DNA of 64,000 nt. Origin: Ctena decussata (taxonomy: Eukaryota > Mollusca > Bivalvia > Lucinida > Lucinidae). The position numbers and the translations under genes are program-made. Where the stretch lies: the NCBI GenBank assembly GCA_963989385.1, contig OZ022498.1, positions 5,339,501-5,403,500 of the forward strand. The letters run 5' to 3'. The notes beneath the pieces were generated by a model. The model saw nothing but the letters and a program-made list of their open reading frames with translations, searched no databases and had not been told where the DNA came from. Below, in pieces: positions 11,668 through 23,952 of the stretch. How positions within the stretch are numbered: the stretch's first letter is position 1; each line of letters opens with the position of its first letter.

Positions 11668-12230
11668 ATCAATAGTTGATGAGTCTGTTCCATTTGGATG
11701 TGTAAACCTTTTTCCCTGTATGCTGTGTAGTCAAATCATGTTCAACTATTAAACCATTTAGATACTTGGCCCGACGTGAACTAGTTATATCTGCTGAGTA
11801 TATCTCATTAAAATCTCCACCCAACAAAAAGTCATGTGTACTTCTATATTTTAAAATGATCTCATTCAGTTGATCAATACAATCTGCAAAGTCTAAAAAT
11901 TGTCTACCCTCCCTCTACAGGGTAAATAGGCTGAAACAATTAACAATGGCCTCTCCGCCTTCAGCTCCACACACTGTATGCGCTCTCCACCATCCGGAAG
12001 CACAGTTGTTACATGATCGATGCTCTTTTTCCACATTACTCCATCTCCCCCATATCTTCTGGGCAATTGCACTGGCGAGATCGGGTGTGAGGAGTCGACA
12101 GCTTTTCCAGCTCCATGGAACAAATCGTGAAGGTCATTCAATCTATGCAGCTGACAAGCATAAAGCCAATGTTCTTGTAAAAGTAAAATATCTGTATCTG
12201 TTGACAATCTAGCGATAGCCTTCAAAGAGG
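11668..12230 (-). mobile_element. LINE C, endonuclease part
   Basis: Read on the minus strand: DTDILLLQEHWL, then GGDGVMWKK, then LIVSAYLPCRG, and after an in-frame stop STHDFLLGGDFNE. These are the E, GG and GDFN signatures of an APE-like LINE endonuclease. RT motifs that should come next are not found before the C-terminal part at 11216. Confidence 0.8.
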
Positions 12231-12246
12231 TGGTTACATTTTTGCA

Positions 12247-12345
12247 TATGTTGTTGTTGTTGTTGTTGTTGTAGTATAATTTCTGCCTTTATAGGCAGAC
12301 CTCGTAATCGAGTAGAACTAGTAATCCACCACCACTGTAATCTAT
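12247..12345 (-). repeat. LINE 3' tail remnant with (TTG)n
   Basis: Eight TTG units followed by TAGTATAATTTCTGCC and ATCCACCACCACTG, matching 5702-5815. On the minus strand it ends in (CAA)n and abuts the 5'-truncated edge of LINE C. Confidence 0.4.
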
Positions 12346-12624
12346 AGAATAAATAATTTGCGCATGCGTGAAGGGAGGTTCGGTGCCAGCTGAATCAGCG
12401 AAGAAAAGAATTTGTTTACAGCGTTCTAAACGGGTATTAACTACCTTTTTTGGTTACGTTGTCCCGGCCTGCATTCTGAACGCTTTAGATCACAGTGAAA
12501 GCTTGCCCAAAATTTCATATCAGTGGAAATTTCATGCTTTTTGGTGCCGTGTATCGTCGCATGACGTCATCACCGGAAGCTGCTTTGTTTACATCCAAAC
12601 GGTGTCAACACGAATTTTCATCTG

Positions 12625-14397
12625 GTGATCCCCTTGCTGTTTGTGTTTGTTTCAACACTGTCCGATCGTATGAATGTTTTTCCACAGAAACCCTCACAGG
12701 AGATCTCTGTATCCCCAGTCATCTTCAATTGTAGTCTCCAGAATATACATCACTTCCAGTTATTAAGAGCACCCAAGAAATGCATGTCTGGCCGCCACCT
12801 GTTGTATGTGTTTTCACTCATGATTCTCAATGCATCCGACTGTCATCCAAACCCAGGACCAAGGCAGCCCAAATATCCATGCGGTATCTGCGGTAAAGCC
12901 TGCGTATGGTCTAGAACTATCCGATCAGTCGCGTGTTCATCCTGTGAAAGGTGGTTCCACAAGGATTGTCTGAATATGCCTACAGTGCTATATGAGCCTC
13001 TAGAGCAAACGGAAGTCAGTTTGTATTGTTGCGGATGTGGACTGCCAAACTTCAACACAAGTTTATTCGAGGATTTCGAATTATCAAGCACCACCTGCAG
13101 CACACCATCACATTCTTCCATGAACACGTCTGTTGATTCCAGTGGTAGTATTGGATCACCTAGATTTGCCTCTTCACCCAGCCGACGTAGTCAAACTCAC
13201 ATCTCCAAAAGGAAGATCTGGATACTAGTTATCAATTTTCAGAGTCTGCGGTCAAAGAAAGAGAGCCTCAGGGCCCTGCTAGAGTACTCGGAGTCTGACA
13301 TTGTACTGGCAAGTGAGACGTGGCTGAACCCTGCCATAGCTGAGAGAGTAGCACTACCTGAAAGTTACCAGTTTGTTGCACGAAGAGACCGACCAAACTG
13401 CAGCCATGGAGGTGTAGCCATCATTGCCAAGTATGACCTAGAGGCCTCAGAGATTGACCTGCATACCAACACAGAATTTGTGGCAGCTTCCTTCAACTGC
13501 AAGGACTTAAAGAAGCCCATTATTGTTGGTAGCTTATACAGACCCACTGATAAAAACCTGGACTACTCCCAAGAACTCTGCACAGCCTTAAATGACCTGC
13601 ACTCTAGATTCAGGGACCATATCCTCTTGACTGGTGGAGATGCGAACCTACCAGACTTTGACTGGAAAACAGACACTGTCTCTGGGCACAGCTATCCAGT
13701 ATCAATCAACCAGCTTTTCTTGGACACCTTCAACGACATCGGATGTGAGCAGATAGTGGACTTTCCCATAAGGATAGACAACACCCTGGACATCTTTGGC
13801 ACCAACAGGCCATCACTTGTAGAAAGGTGTGTTTCCCTGCCTGGCTTAAGTGGCCATGACGTTGTGCTTGTGGACTCCAATGTTTTACCTGCACGCAAGA
13901 AGCCAGTGAACAGAAAAGTCTACCTTTGGAAGAGGGCAAACAAGCAAGCCATGGAAGAGGACTTGGCCAAGTTCACCGAGAAATTCACCAAGGACTTCTC
14001 CACTTCCACACCGGTGAATGTGCTTTGGAATGGCTTCAGAAAGAAGAGTATTGAGAGCATTGATACATTTGTTCCTTCAAAATTGACGTCGACTCGATTC
14101 AGCCAAGCATGGTGTAACCGTGACATCCGTCGTCTCTCAAGAAGGAAGAAAAGAGCCTTCAAGAAAGCACGTGCTACCAAGACACAGGCTGACTGGCATC
14201 GTTACAGGAAGATCCAGAAAGAAACCCAGCAAGCATGTCGAAGTGCCCATGATGACTACATTAGCAGTATGGTAAGTGAACCAGGCTCCAACAACAAAAA
14301 AACTCTTCGCCTACATCAAGGATATGAAGTGCTACAGCTCTGGTGTAGCCCCATTGAAGAAAGATGGCATCAACTAGTCAGAACCCACAGACCAGGT
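12625..14397 (+). mobile_element. LINE D, PHD-like finger plus endonuclease, 3' truncated
   Basis: A long frame with an N-terminal Cys/His-rich PHD-type finger (CGICG...CSSCERWFHKDCL...YCCGCG, roughly 12880-13040). An APE-like endonuclease follows: INFQSLRSKKE, then ASETWLNP, GGVAIIAKY, GSLYRPTD, GDANLPDFDW and SGHDVVLVD. The linker region (KVYLWKRANKQAMEED) is homologous to LINE B. The frame shifts at an A-run near 14298. The element is broken at about 14397, where Ty3/gypsy sequence begins, so the RT is absent. Such PHD-endonuclease ORFs occur in CR1-like elements. The in-frame ATG nearest the start is at about 12670; the true start is uncertain. Confidence 0.85.
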
Positions 14398-17300
14398 TGA
14401 TTACTACAGAACTGAAATGCCTTGTAATTTGGAAAAGCTCACACATTGCCACAATCAGTTTTGACATAAAAGTCTGTCCTCTGTCAGATACCAAATGGCG
14501 GGGAGCGCAATACCTACTTATGACTTCCCGGTACAGAACTGCTGCTACATTCTGTTGCTTCTTGGGTCCTAAGGGGATGTGCTTCCATCCATTTGGAATA
14601 GGACTCTACAACTACAAGTATGTGCTTGTACTTGTCCTTTGTAGTGGGTACGCCGCTTAGTATATCTATATGCCAACGACTGAAAAGGTAGAACACTGGT
14701 AGTGGCTGAAGTGGTGGTGGTTTTGCATGCATCGGTCGCTTGACTCTCTGACAAAGCTCACATGACTGAACATACTTGCCTATCTGTTCATACATTTTAG
14801 GCCAATAGTATTTGAGTCTTATTGCCGCAAAAGTCCGCTCATGACCCTGGTGCCCGCCACCAGCCAGAATCATGGTATGACCTCAGTATGTCATCACGCA
14901 TGATCTTTGATACAGCTAACTGCTTTACTAGCCTCTCTTCCCTTGGAAGATTTCTAGACCTAGGGGTATAGGAGTGAAAAAGAAGACCATTTTGCATCTC
15001 AAACTGTGAGGCCTCAGCTACCAAATTTTTCGCCTGCTTTGCATCATCAGACACCTCACAAGTAGTTTTGTATGTATAAATGGCCTTTAAGTCTGGACAG
15101 TTTTGTTGCAGATGCTGCAGATTTGGAAAATTGTTTTCCTTATCTAAGCTCTGTTTAGCAAGCTCAGCATCAACAGATAGCACTTTTACAACACTCGGGT
15201 CATTTGCATAACAACAAGTTACCTCATAGCTTACCATATAAACCTCAGGTTCTTTCCTGTCCTCCTCTGGTAAAAAGGGATAACTGCGTCTGAAGAGCTC
15301 GTCGGCGTTGGCATTATTTTGGCTACTTTTCTGGATAATCACCATGTTATACCCTTGTAATAAAAGTGCCCATCTTCCAAGCCTACCTTGACAATCTTTA
15401 TCTGCTGCAGCTACTTCACAGACACATTATCAGTGTACATTGTGAGTGGCATATTAGCAAGATATGGTCTGAGCTGTCTTACTGCTTCTACTAAAGCTAG
15501 TCCTTCTTTATCTGTGATGTGCCATCTTAATTCTTCATTACGTAATGCCCTACCTCCATAGGCTACTGGATGTTCCCTACCGTTTGAATCTAACTGACTA
15601 AGTACATATCCTATAGGCTCATCACTAGAGTCTACTGCTAAAATAAAAGGCTTATCAAACTGAGCAAAAGCAAGCACTGGAGCCATTATTAGAGCCTCTT
15701 TCAAGGTCCTGAAAGCCTTATCACATTCAGTGTTCCACTCAAATTTTACATCTTTCCTTAACAATTCATTCATTGGCAAAGCTATTTGTGCAAATGACTT
15801 TATCTAGCGTCTGTAAAACTGGGCTAAGCCAAGAAACACCCTCACATTTTTGCCATTTTAGGGACTGAATAAGTTTCAATAGCACTAAATTTACTAGGGT
15901 CAACTTTTATGCCTTCTTTACTAACAATATGCCCCAAATATTTAACCTCTTTAGCAGCAAATTTACACTTTCCAGGATGTATTTTCAAATTAGCAGCTCT
16001 CAAGTTTTGAAAGACCTGGCCTAAATGTTCAAGGTGCTGATCAAAATTTTACTGAAAATTAAAATATCGTCAATATAAACCAAAGCGATCTTCCAATTAA
16101 GATCTTCTAGACACTTAGACATCAACTTTTGGAAGCACATTGGCGAATTCATCAAGCCAAATGGTAGTCTAGTAGAGGTAAACACACCTTGATGAGTAAT
16201 AAAACTAGTTTTCTCTGCCGTTGACGGACAGAGAGGTATTTGATGAAATCCCGATATCAGATCACAAGGACTAAAAATTTTAGCTTTAGAGTCTGCTAAT
16301 GTATCAAAAACCTCATTTAGAGTTGGAATGTGAAATGAAATAGGCTCAGTTACTTTGTTTAGCTCCCTATAATCTATAGCAAACCTGTACTCGCCATTGG
16401 GTTTCTTAACTAGCACTACTGGAGAATGCCATGGGCTATTTGACTCCCTAATGATGCCATTCTGCAACATTTCGTTTGTCAAACGCTGTCTCAGCTCGCA
16501 TTTGTGGGGTCTGCCTATAGGGTGGTTTACTGACTGGTTTATCTGTTTTTGTATAAATAACATGGCTGCGAAATTTTGCTTCTTTTAATTCTGAGGAATC
16601 TTTAGCAAAAATGTCCCTATTCCTACCCCAAAATGTGTAAAGTTTGCGTTTTGCTCATCGGACAATTCAGCATGGTCTAAATTTAAGCCTAAATCTTTTG
16701 CCATATTTTCATATTGAATTTCAGATGCATTTTCCTCAGAGGTGTCTGCCAAATTTACAAAAGGTTGGCCCTCATAATCTGTAACCTGTGTCATAGTTTG
16801 TTCAGCAATTAAATGTGATGTAGCTATCACAAAATTTTCTTTCAAAAAGACAGGATAATTTGTTGAATTTAGCACCCTATATGCCCCAGATCCCTGATCG
16901 ACACTACTCAAGCACTTGCAACCTACTAAGCCTTCCTGGTTCAGACTACCTGAAGGTTCTAAAAGAACAGCACGATCGACTAAACTAGATGAACTCGAAG
17001 ACAAAGCAATTTTTACAGGCAGGGTGCATTCAGCCTGTGGTTCAATGACCACTGAAGATACAGTTCGCACTAACCCTATGCATGTTTTGGGCTCTTGGCC
17101 CAGTGGATGGCTCTCCAGCTTCACGTGTTGCATTTTCTGAATTCTTACTACTTTTAAAACTCACTGTGCATTGCTCCAAGTCAATTTTGGCATCATGCTG
17201 CCTTAAAAAGTCCATACCCAGAATGACTGGCTGACGTAACTTTTCAAACAGCTGAAAGGTATGCTCTAAAGCAATGCCATCAAGCCTAAATGGTACAGTT

Positions 17301-17599
17301 ACCTGTCCAAGAACCCTGTGGATCTCTCCATATACACCTACAATATGAGCCAAGGAGCTCGGCATAATTTCAATATTTTTCAAGGATTGCCTGGAAACAT
17401 GCTCGCTTATGCAGGATATAGAGGCTCCTGTATCGTGAAGTGCCTTGCTAGTATGCTTCCCTAGGTTTATTTGCACAAAATTCCCCTCAAGTGGTGCCGT
17501 TAAAGTTACGTTGCACATGCTCCGGTCAATGCCAGCTGAATTCACACTGCAAGATTTCTTTGAGCAGTGCCAGTTTAATTTATTCTTATACTGAACCAT
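14398..17599 (-). mobile_element. Decayed Ty3/gypsy-type LTR retrotransposon pol
   Basis: Running down the minus strand, the pol domains appear in the usual gypsy order. An aspartic protease comes first with active-site triad DTGAS (about 17430). The RT follows, with RFAIDYRELNK (about 16390), LPFGLMNSP and the YIDD catalytic box (about 16075). Next is an RNase H region (AVDSSDEPIGYVLSQ, about 15640). Last is an integrase with the zinc-binding HH-CC stretch (CELCQR, about 14755) and the second catalytic Asp (VSDRGQTFMSK, about 14490). Frames shift or stop at about 17130, 16570, 16020 and 15360. It is cut off at about 14397 before the last integrase Glu. No LTR or gag was identified. Not functional. 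Confidence 0.9.
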
Positions 17600-17767
17600 T
17601 TTGCTCTTTTACTTCCTAGAACTTGCACCAATAAATGAATAGATGGATAATATCATGAAAAGAACTTATCTGAATTCCTGTGTTCTGGATTAACAGCACA
17701 TCACACTGGTCATCTGCGCAGGCTGGTCGACATCTATTGAATCTCGCTGGCTAGTTGATCATCTCGC
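17600..17767. other. Flank between gypsy pol and 7.8-kb TIR element
   Basis: No coding or structural feature recognised. It may be gypsy sequence upstream of the protease. Confidence 0.3.
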
Positions 17768-17866
17768 GGGCTCAGCGCAAAAGGGTTGTAACTATGTTTT
17801 TTCACAAATGTCACTTTTTTGCATATTCTACTTTATTTCTTCTTAATACATAATGTGATAAAACAT

Positions 17867-19390
17867 AACAAGAGCTCCGCTGAGCGAGGCAATATACGCC
17901 CGTTGGGGCTTAAAGTTGGAAAGAAAACAAGAGATGACAGAACTTTGTCAGTAGCTTAAATCTTCAATAATAAGGCAGATATAAAACTACAAAACAAACA
18001 AAGCTAATATGAATTTCCTAGACAAAAATTACGAAGGGGAATACTTCCATCATAAATGGAAGTTCGGTTATGGTTCTTTTTCTCTTCATATCGTCTGATA
18101 TTTGTACAAACTTTCGTGAAGAAATCTTAAACACTTTTCAAGATATGGAGCAGACACAAAGCTAATATGAAATTACTATATGAAAAATACAAAGGTGCAT
18201 AATTCCGTCAAAACTGAAAATAGGGATATGGACCTTTTTTTCTGTACATTGTCTGATGATGCTTGATATTTGTTTAAACTTTTACGGAGAAATCATACGG
18301 TTTTCGAGATATGAAGCGGAAAAATAATGTTACCTTTTGAACTTTGACCTCTAAGTGTGACCTTGACCTTTGTCTAACATTGTTGGAATACAAGTTCTGC
18401 ACTATGCCTCTATAAGGTGTACATTTGACTCAAGTTTCAAAAACATCTTTCAAAGGGTTAAGGAGATATGGAGTGGATACAAATTTAATACAAAATTACA
18501 AGACTAAAAATACAAAGGGGTGTTATTTTATTAAAAATAAAAGTAGGGTTATGGTTCTTTTTCTCTGCATATCGTCTGATAATGCTTTATATGTACACAA
18601 ACTTTCATGAAGAAATCTTAAACAGTTTTCGAGATATGGAGCGGACACAAAACTTATATGAAATTACTATAAGAAAAATACAAAGGGAGATAATTCCGTC
18701 AAAACTGAAAGTAGGTTTATGGTCCTTTTTCTCTGCACATTGTCTGATGGTGCTTTATATTTGTACAAACTTTCATGAAGAAATCTTAAACTGTTTTCAA
18801 GATATTGAGCGGACACGAAGCTTATATGAAATTACCATTGAAGAATACAAAGTGGAATAACTCCGTCAAAACTAGAAGTAGGGTAATGGTTTTTTTTCTC
18901 TGCACATCGTCTGATAATGCTTAATATTTGTACAAATTTTCATGAAGAAATTTTAAACGATTTTCCAGATATGGAGCGGACACGAAGCTTATATGAAATC
19001 ACCTTTGAAAAATACAAAGGGAAATAATTCCGTCAAAACTGAAAGTAGGGTAATGGTTATTTTTCTCTGCACATCGTCTGATGGTGCTTTATATTTGTAC
19101 AAACTTTCATGAAGAAATCTTAAACGGTTTTCGAGATATGGAGCGGACACGAAATGTTACCTTTTAACCTTTGACCTAAGTGTGACCTTGACCTTTGTCG
19201 GACATCGTTGAAATATGCCTTCTGCACATTGTCTGGTTAAGGCAAACATTTGACCCAAGTTTCAAAAAAATCTTTCAAGGGGTTGAGGAGATATGGAGCG
19301 GACGCGAAAAGTTAACGGACGGACAGACGGACGGACGGATGGACGGAGGCCACGACATAATACGACCCGTCTTCGACGGGCGTATAAAAA
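17867..19390 (-). mobile_element. Helentron-like element B with ~165-bp tandem array
   Basis: The left edge is AACAAGAGCTCCGC with a small hairpin and then ATACGCCCGT. The right edge is GACCCGTCTTCGACGGGC, a hairpin, followed by GTATAAAA, so ATACGCCCGT faces ACGGGCGTAT. Between them are seven to eight units of about 155-167 bp, each containing GAGATATGGAGCGGACAC and ending TACAAACTTTCATGAAG. A GGAC/GACG microsatellite follows at 19314-19348. In Helentron orientation (minus) this reads 5' terminal repeat, hairpin, GTCY microsatellite, tandem core, subterminal inverted copy, 3' hairpin and CTCTTGTT. It encodes nothing. Confidence 0.7.
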
Positions 19391-19458
19391 TCATATCTTA
19401 TGTATTTATCTCAAAAAAGCCCATTTGTCAAAAGGTTGTATCTCAGACAGCATAGTAT

Positions 19459-19506
19459 TGTTTGTGCAAAACAGTTGTAACTTATGATACAACCGTTTTG
19501 CACAAA
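19459..19506. repeat. Head-to-head palindrome of subterminal transposon motif
   Basis: GTTTGTGCAAAACAGTTGTA and its inverse TACAACCGTTTTGCACAAAC are separated by an 8-bp spacer with one mismatch between the arms. The core GCAAAAC-GTTGTA is the same as in the 26-bp TIRs, so this looks like a paired transposase-binding site. Confidence 0.65.
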
Positions 19507-19573
19507 CTATACTGACACTGTTGAAGAGAAGTAAAATATTGATAACTGATGACACTGTTGAATTAAGTTTTTT

Positions 19574-20696
19574 AGCTCACCAGAGCCGAAGGCTCCGGGG
19601 GAGCTTATAGGATAGGCAGTTGTCCGTCGTCGTCGTCGTCGTCGTCGTCTGTCGTCTGTCGTCTGTCCGTCAACACTTTTAAACAACATCTCCTCTGAAG
19701 CCACTAGGCCGATTGGGTCCAAATTTCATCTGTAGCATTCTTGGGCTGGGGGATTGAAAGTTTGTGTTTTTTATGAAAATCTGCCTGTTGCTTTGGTTGC
19801 TATGGCAACTTAGAGTTCCCATAGACTTATAATGGGAAAAATCGAAAAATGACATTTTCTGCCAGGCCATTGCAGATATGTAGACAAAACTTTTATAGAA
19901 ATATTCCTTCAGAAGTCTTCTATCAGCTGTATGTTTTTTGGTCCAGTGCCCCTTTTATTGGTTGCCATGGAAACCAAAATGGAAAAAAAAAAGGAAAAAA
20001 TACTTAAAAATTATCTCCTCTGTAACCACTGGGCCGATAAGGCCCAGATTTCATCTGTAGTATCCTTAGGCTGGGGGATTGAAAGTTTGTGTTTTTTATG
20101 AAAATCTGTTTTTTAGTTTGGTTGCTACGGCAACTTAGAGTTCCCATAGACTTATAATGGGGAACATTGAATAATGGCATTTACTGCCTAGCCATTGCAG
20201 ATATATTGACAAAACTTTTATAGAAATGTTCCATAAGAAGTCTTCTATTAGCTTTATTGTTTTTGGACCCACTGCTCCTTTTACTGGTTGTCATGGAAAT
20301 CAAAATGCAAAAATAAAGGAAAAAAAAAAAACACTTGCAAAATTATCTCCTCAGAAGCCACTGGGCCAATAAGGCCCAGATTTCATCTTTAGTATCCTTA
20401 GGCTGGGGGGTTGAAAGTTTGTGTTTTTGATGAAAATCAGCTCTTTCGTTTGGTTGCTATGGCAATGGCAACTTAGAGTTGCATTGACTTATAATGGGGA
20501 AAATTGAAAAATGGCATTTACTGCAATCAAAATATGGAAAATAGTTATATATTTTGTTATCAACTCAACAGACTGTCAGACTGAGACTTTGTAGTTGTAT
20601 ATTTTGTATTAGCCTGTACAACAAATGTGACAGTAATTTTGATAGCAATTTTGAGCTAGAGATCTGGTGAGCTTTGTGGCCCGTGGGCCTCTTGTT
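19574..20696 (+). mobile_element. Helentron-like element C (complete copy)
   Basis: Starts AGCTCACCAGAGCCGAAGGC (terminal repeat plus hairpin) and continues CTATAGGATAGGCAGTTG-like sequence into a (GTC)n microsatellite at 19620-19672. It then carries three copies of a roughly 330-bp unit beginning TCTCCTC (about 19690, 20015, 20346). It ends with GGTGAGC, then the hairpin GGCCC-GTG-GGGCC, then TCTTGTT at 20696. Terminal GCTCACC and subterminal GGTGAGC are inverse. This order matches Helentron-derived DINE/HINE repeats. No coding capacity. Confidence 0.75.
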
Positions 20697-21937
20697 TAAC
20701 ATATAAATTTTCCATACCTGTTAATTATTGCTAATTAACACATGTTGTTGGAGGGCAGATTATGAAATATTAGTTCACGATGGCGAAGCCAGAGTGAATT
20801 AATACTCATATCTGCCGGACAGCAGCTGTGAATGAGCAATAATTTACAAGTAATGTAAAATATGTTAATCAGCAATAATTTACTGGTATGGTAAAATTAT
20901 TTTGATTCTAACATTATATAGAATGAAAATGCAAGGATATTTCTACTTTTTCCGAAGGACAATTTTGAGGCAGACGTCTCTAGAATGTAAATGTTTACAT
21001 ACGACATCATCAAAGCGCAGATTGTACACGATGAGCGATAGCAACCTGATTTATCACACATGTTCACATGACTCTACTTTCTATATGATCAATGGGAAAA
21101 ACACTAAGGTCATGTGAGAATGATAGATGGGGAATAGGGAGTTCTTAGGCTGACCAAGATCTTGTGACAATTCACTTGTGAGTGATAATTGTGTGTGAGC
21201 ATCTGATTGTCTGTATCATGGGCTCCCCAAAATGAGGTGTTTAGTGGGAATGTCTGACTTGTGTAAGATTTTATGGCTTTTACAACAGTACTGAAGTCAT
21301 TTTGAGCTGATGGAAGAATGGGTGAAAAATAATTTGATATAATTTAGCGGCATAGAGATGAATGTGGCCTAGACTCAGGACAAGAAGCCATGACCTCTGA
21401 ATTATGAGTACAGAGTATTAACCCATTCCAAATGGCTGGTACGACACAACATGGATAAGTGGGGATATTGCACGATACAAATTCAAACATCTAGCCTCTC
21501 AAACTCTCTTGCATGCTTAGCATAAAATTGAAATCTTCAAGTGTTCCTTCAAGAGCATAACACTGATTCACTAGACCAAAGGTTTTAAAGCCTTATGTAA
21601 AAGACATATAAAACAGTGATGAGGCTACAGGCCAATGAAACCTAATCTATGAAGAGGAGGACAGAAAAATGAATTGACCAAACTGATGGTCTGAAAATAG
21701 TGAGGAGAAAAGAAAGTATCTGTTTCAGCAGCCATGTCAGCCTTTAGTGCAATCTGTATTGTGTGTGTGCATTTGGGAATGGGGTGGGGTTTTCTTTTCA
21801 AAATGGATGTTTGTGACAGTTCCAATCACTATGTCTACAACATTATAGTAAATGAACGTTACTTCAACATGCATCATCGTATCAGAGGTGCATCTGCCTT
21901 CATGTATTCTTAGATTATCCCTATATTAGGTCTATTT
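20697..21937. other. Interior of the 7.8-kb TIR element, unassigned
   Basis: AT-rich, with only short open frames and no recognisable transposase motif. Confidence 0.35.
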
Positions 21938-22444
21938 GCAAGGTTGTTGGGGCATCACAGATGACTTTTCAACAATCCCTTTCCACCCTGTCCTGTGTTC
22001 AGCTGCCCTTAATGAGCTGGGGATGTCCATCCCTGTCCACTCTTTAATATTGTCTTCCCACCTCTTCTTCTGTCTACTTCTTTTTTTTGTATACTGTGTC
22101 ATGTAGAATAAACTTTGCTTAACCAGAAGACCTTGAGATGTGGCCAAGCCACCTTAGTTTTTGGTTCTTGACTATGGTCAGTTCATCCTATTTTCCAGTT
22201 GCTGCTTGGATCTTTCTGCTCAGCCAACCTCCTCATTGATTATGTGGTCCTTGTACAAAATGTTCAATGGCCTTTGGTTGCATCTCATCTCATTGTTACA
22301 GTACCCAATTTCTGTTCTTTAACCTTGATCTGTCTTTGGATGTCATTGGCTTTGTTTGTTGTCAATGTGGACATTTCTGCACTGCCCTCCATTTTACACC
22401 TTGTCTGGGTTATGTCTAGTCTTTCAAATATATATTCTACTTCC
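21938..22444 (-). mobile_element. LINE fragment (same family as HTRA2 insertion), 3' part
   Basis: Read on the minus strand from 22444: EYIFERLDITQTRCKM, then QRQIKVKEQKLGTV, and further on QKKRWEDNIKEWTGMD, homologous to the copies at 2479 and 33813. Frames are degraded. It is the continuation of the RT part at 23697-23952 after the MITE is removed. Confidence 0.75.
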
Positions 22445-23696
22445 CAAGGTTGGCAAAAAGACGGGAAATACTCATATTTCCCAGGACGGTGGGAAATACT
22501 GGTAATTCCCGGGAAATACTGGTAATTCCCGGGAATTACTGGGAAATTGGTCTCTCTCCACCTAGAAAGTTTTAAATATGTTTTATAACAGCCATGAAAC
22601 TATATATATACAAAGCAAAAAAAATAATCCTTTTATTTAAACATCAAACAATTTAGATACGGATAAAATATTGTTTAGATCTGCAAATGCAATCAAATTA
22701 GTTTCTTATACCAACTGTCCGAAGAATAAAAATCTGAAAGAGATCCTTCAACAGTCTGCATGTACAGTTGTCTCTGTCTATCAGAAAGTTGTTATAACAG
22801 TATCTATAGTAATTGTCACCTGTCAGTTGAATCAAGACAATTGAATTATTTTTCACACCTTCAGTGGTGTTTGGTCATTACTTACAATAGGAAGCATAAG
22901 CATAAATAAATAAGACAGATATTCTCTTGATAAGCCTTTGGGAGAAAAAAAAGACAATACAGTACTTCATCAGGTAACCTTTGGACCACAATGTCCACAC
23001 ATTATTGTTTAATTAATCAGGTGACAAACTCAGGGATACATGCAAGAAAATGTCTCCTTAAGCTGACTCACTTTACCCTATTTTGAGCTGAGCCAGAAGT
23101 CAAAATGTATAAAACATATAGGAAATCCAAAATTTGGAATAAAACTTCTCCCTTAAAGTCAGAAAATGTTGCAAAACTTCTCTGTGTCTATATATAGTTT
23201 TATGGCTGACCCCTGAACCAGGCAAAAAGTTTTAAGTAAAACTGCAGCTCAGTTTAGTGTATACATTTGTATGAGAACCAATTGATAAAAAAGATCTTGT
23301 GTTTACAAATACAATGTTGAGTCCACACTGTTAAGTGATTAAAGAAGGGATTCTACAGTCTGTTATGTTAATAAATAAGAATTTCAAAGGCAATTTTCTT
23401 TGACATTATTGCCTTTGACACAACCAAGATCATCTGCTGTGTCCTCTGGCATGGACCAATCCTGGAATTTACAACCTATTTGCATGATATGCATATAAAT
23501 GATAAAAAATATGTGCTATCAGCTTAAATTTAAAGAAATATGATAGAATATTTTGAGCAAAACAGCTCTGAAATTTCATATTTCCCAGTATTTCCCACCT
23601 TGGCCAAATTTGGAGTATTTCCCAAGACGGTAATTACCGGTAATTACCACTGGGAATTCCCGCCACCGGTATTTCCCGGCCAACCTTGCTACTTCA
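22437..23696. mobile_element. hAT-like MITE inserted in LINE
   Basis: The ends CAAGGTTGGC (22445) and GCCAACCTTG (ending 23688) are inverted repeats. The flanks CTACTTCC (22437-22444) and CTACTTCA (23689-23696) are an 8-bp duplication with one mismatch, as in hAT elements. The LINE frame reads through once it is removed. Subterminal tracts contain many GGGAAATAC, GGTAATTCCC and GGGAATT units in both orientations at both ends. The 1244-bp body has no transposase. An internal stretch at about 23045-23215 resembles 2080-2230. Confidence 0.75.
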
Positions 23697-23952
23697 TGCT
23701 GTTCCTCAGCTAAAGAATCTATGTTATCACCTATTATTATTGATAATGTATCTGCTGCCTATGCTAACCTTTCCATCATGTTCTTCCAATGCATCAGATA
23801 TGATCTGTTCGAGGAAAATGCTGAAGAGGTTGGGTGACAAAGACATCCTTGCCTTACTCCAATTGTTGTACTGATCTATGCTGCCATTCATCTGGACTGC
23901 ACTTGTAGCCTTGTCGAAGAGCTGCCTATCTGGTGCAAGCTAGATTTGCACT
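23697..23952 (-). mobile_element. LINE fragment, reverse transcriptase part
   Basis: On the minus strand: LFDKATSAVQMNGSIDQ, then ARMSLSPNLFSIFLEQI and VSIGSRYIINNN, the RT palm region around the QGD/S-type block. The original GDxLSP motif appears degraded. It joins the segment at 22444 across the hAT-like MITE. Confidence 0.75.
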
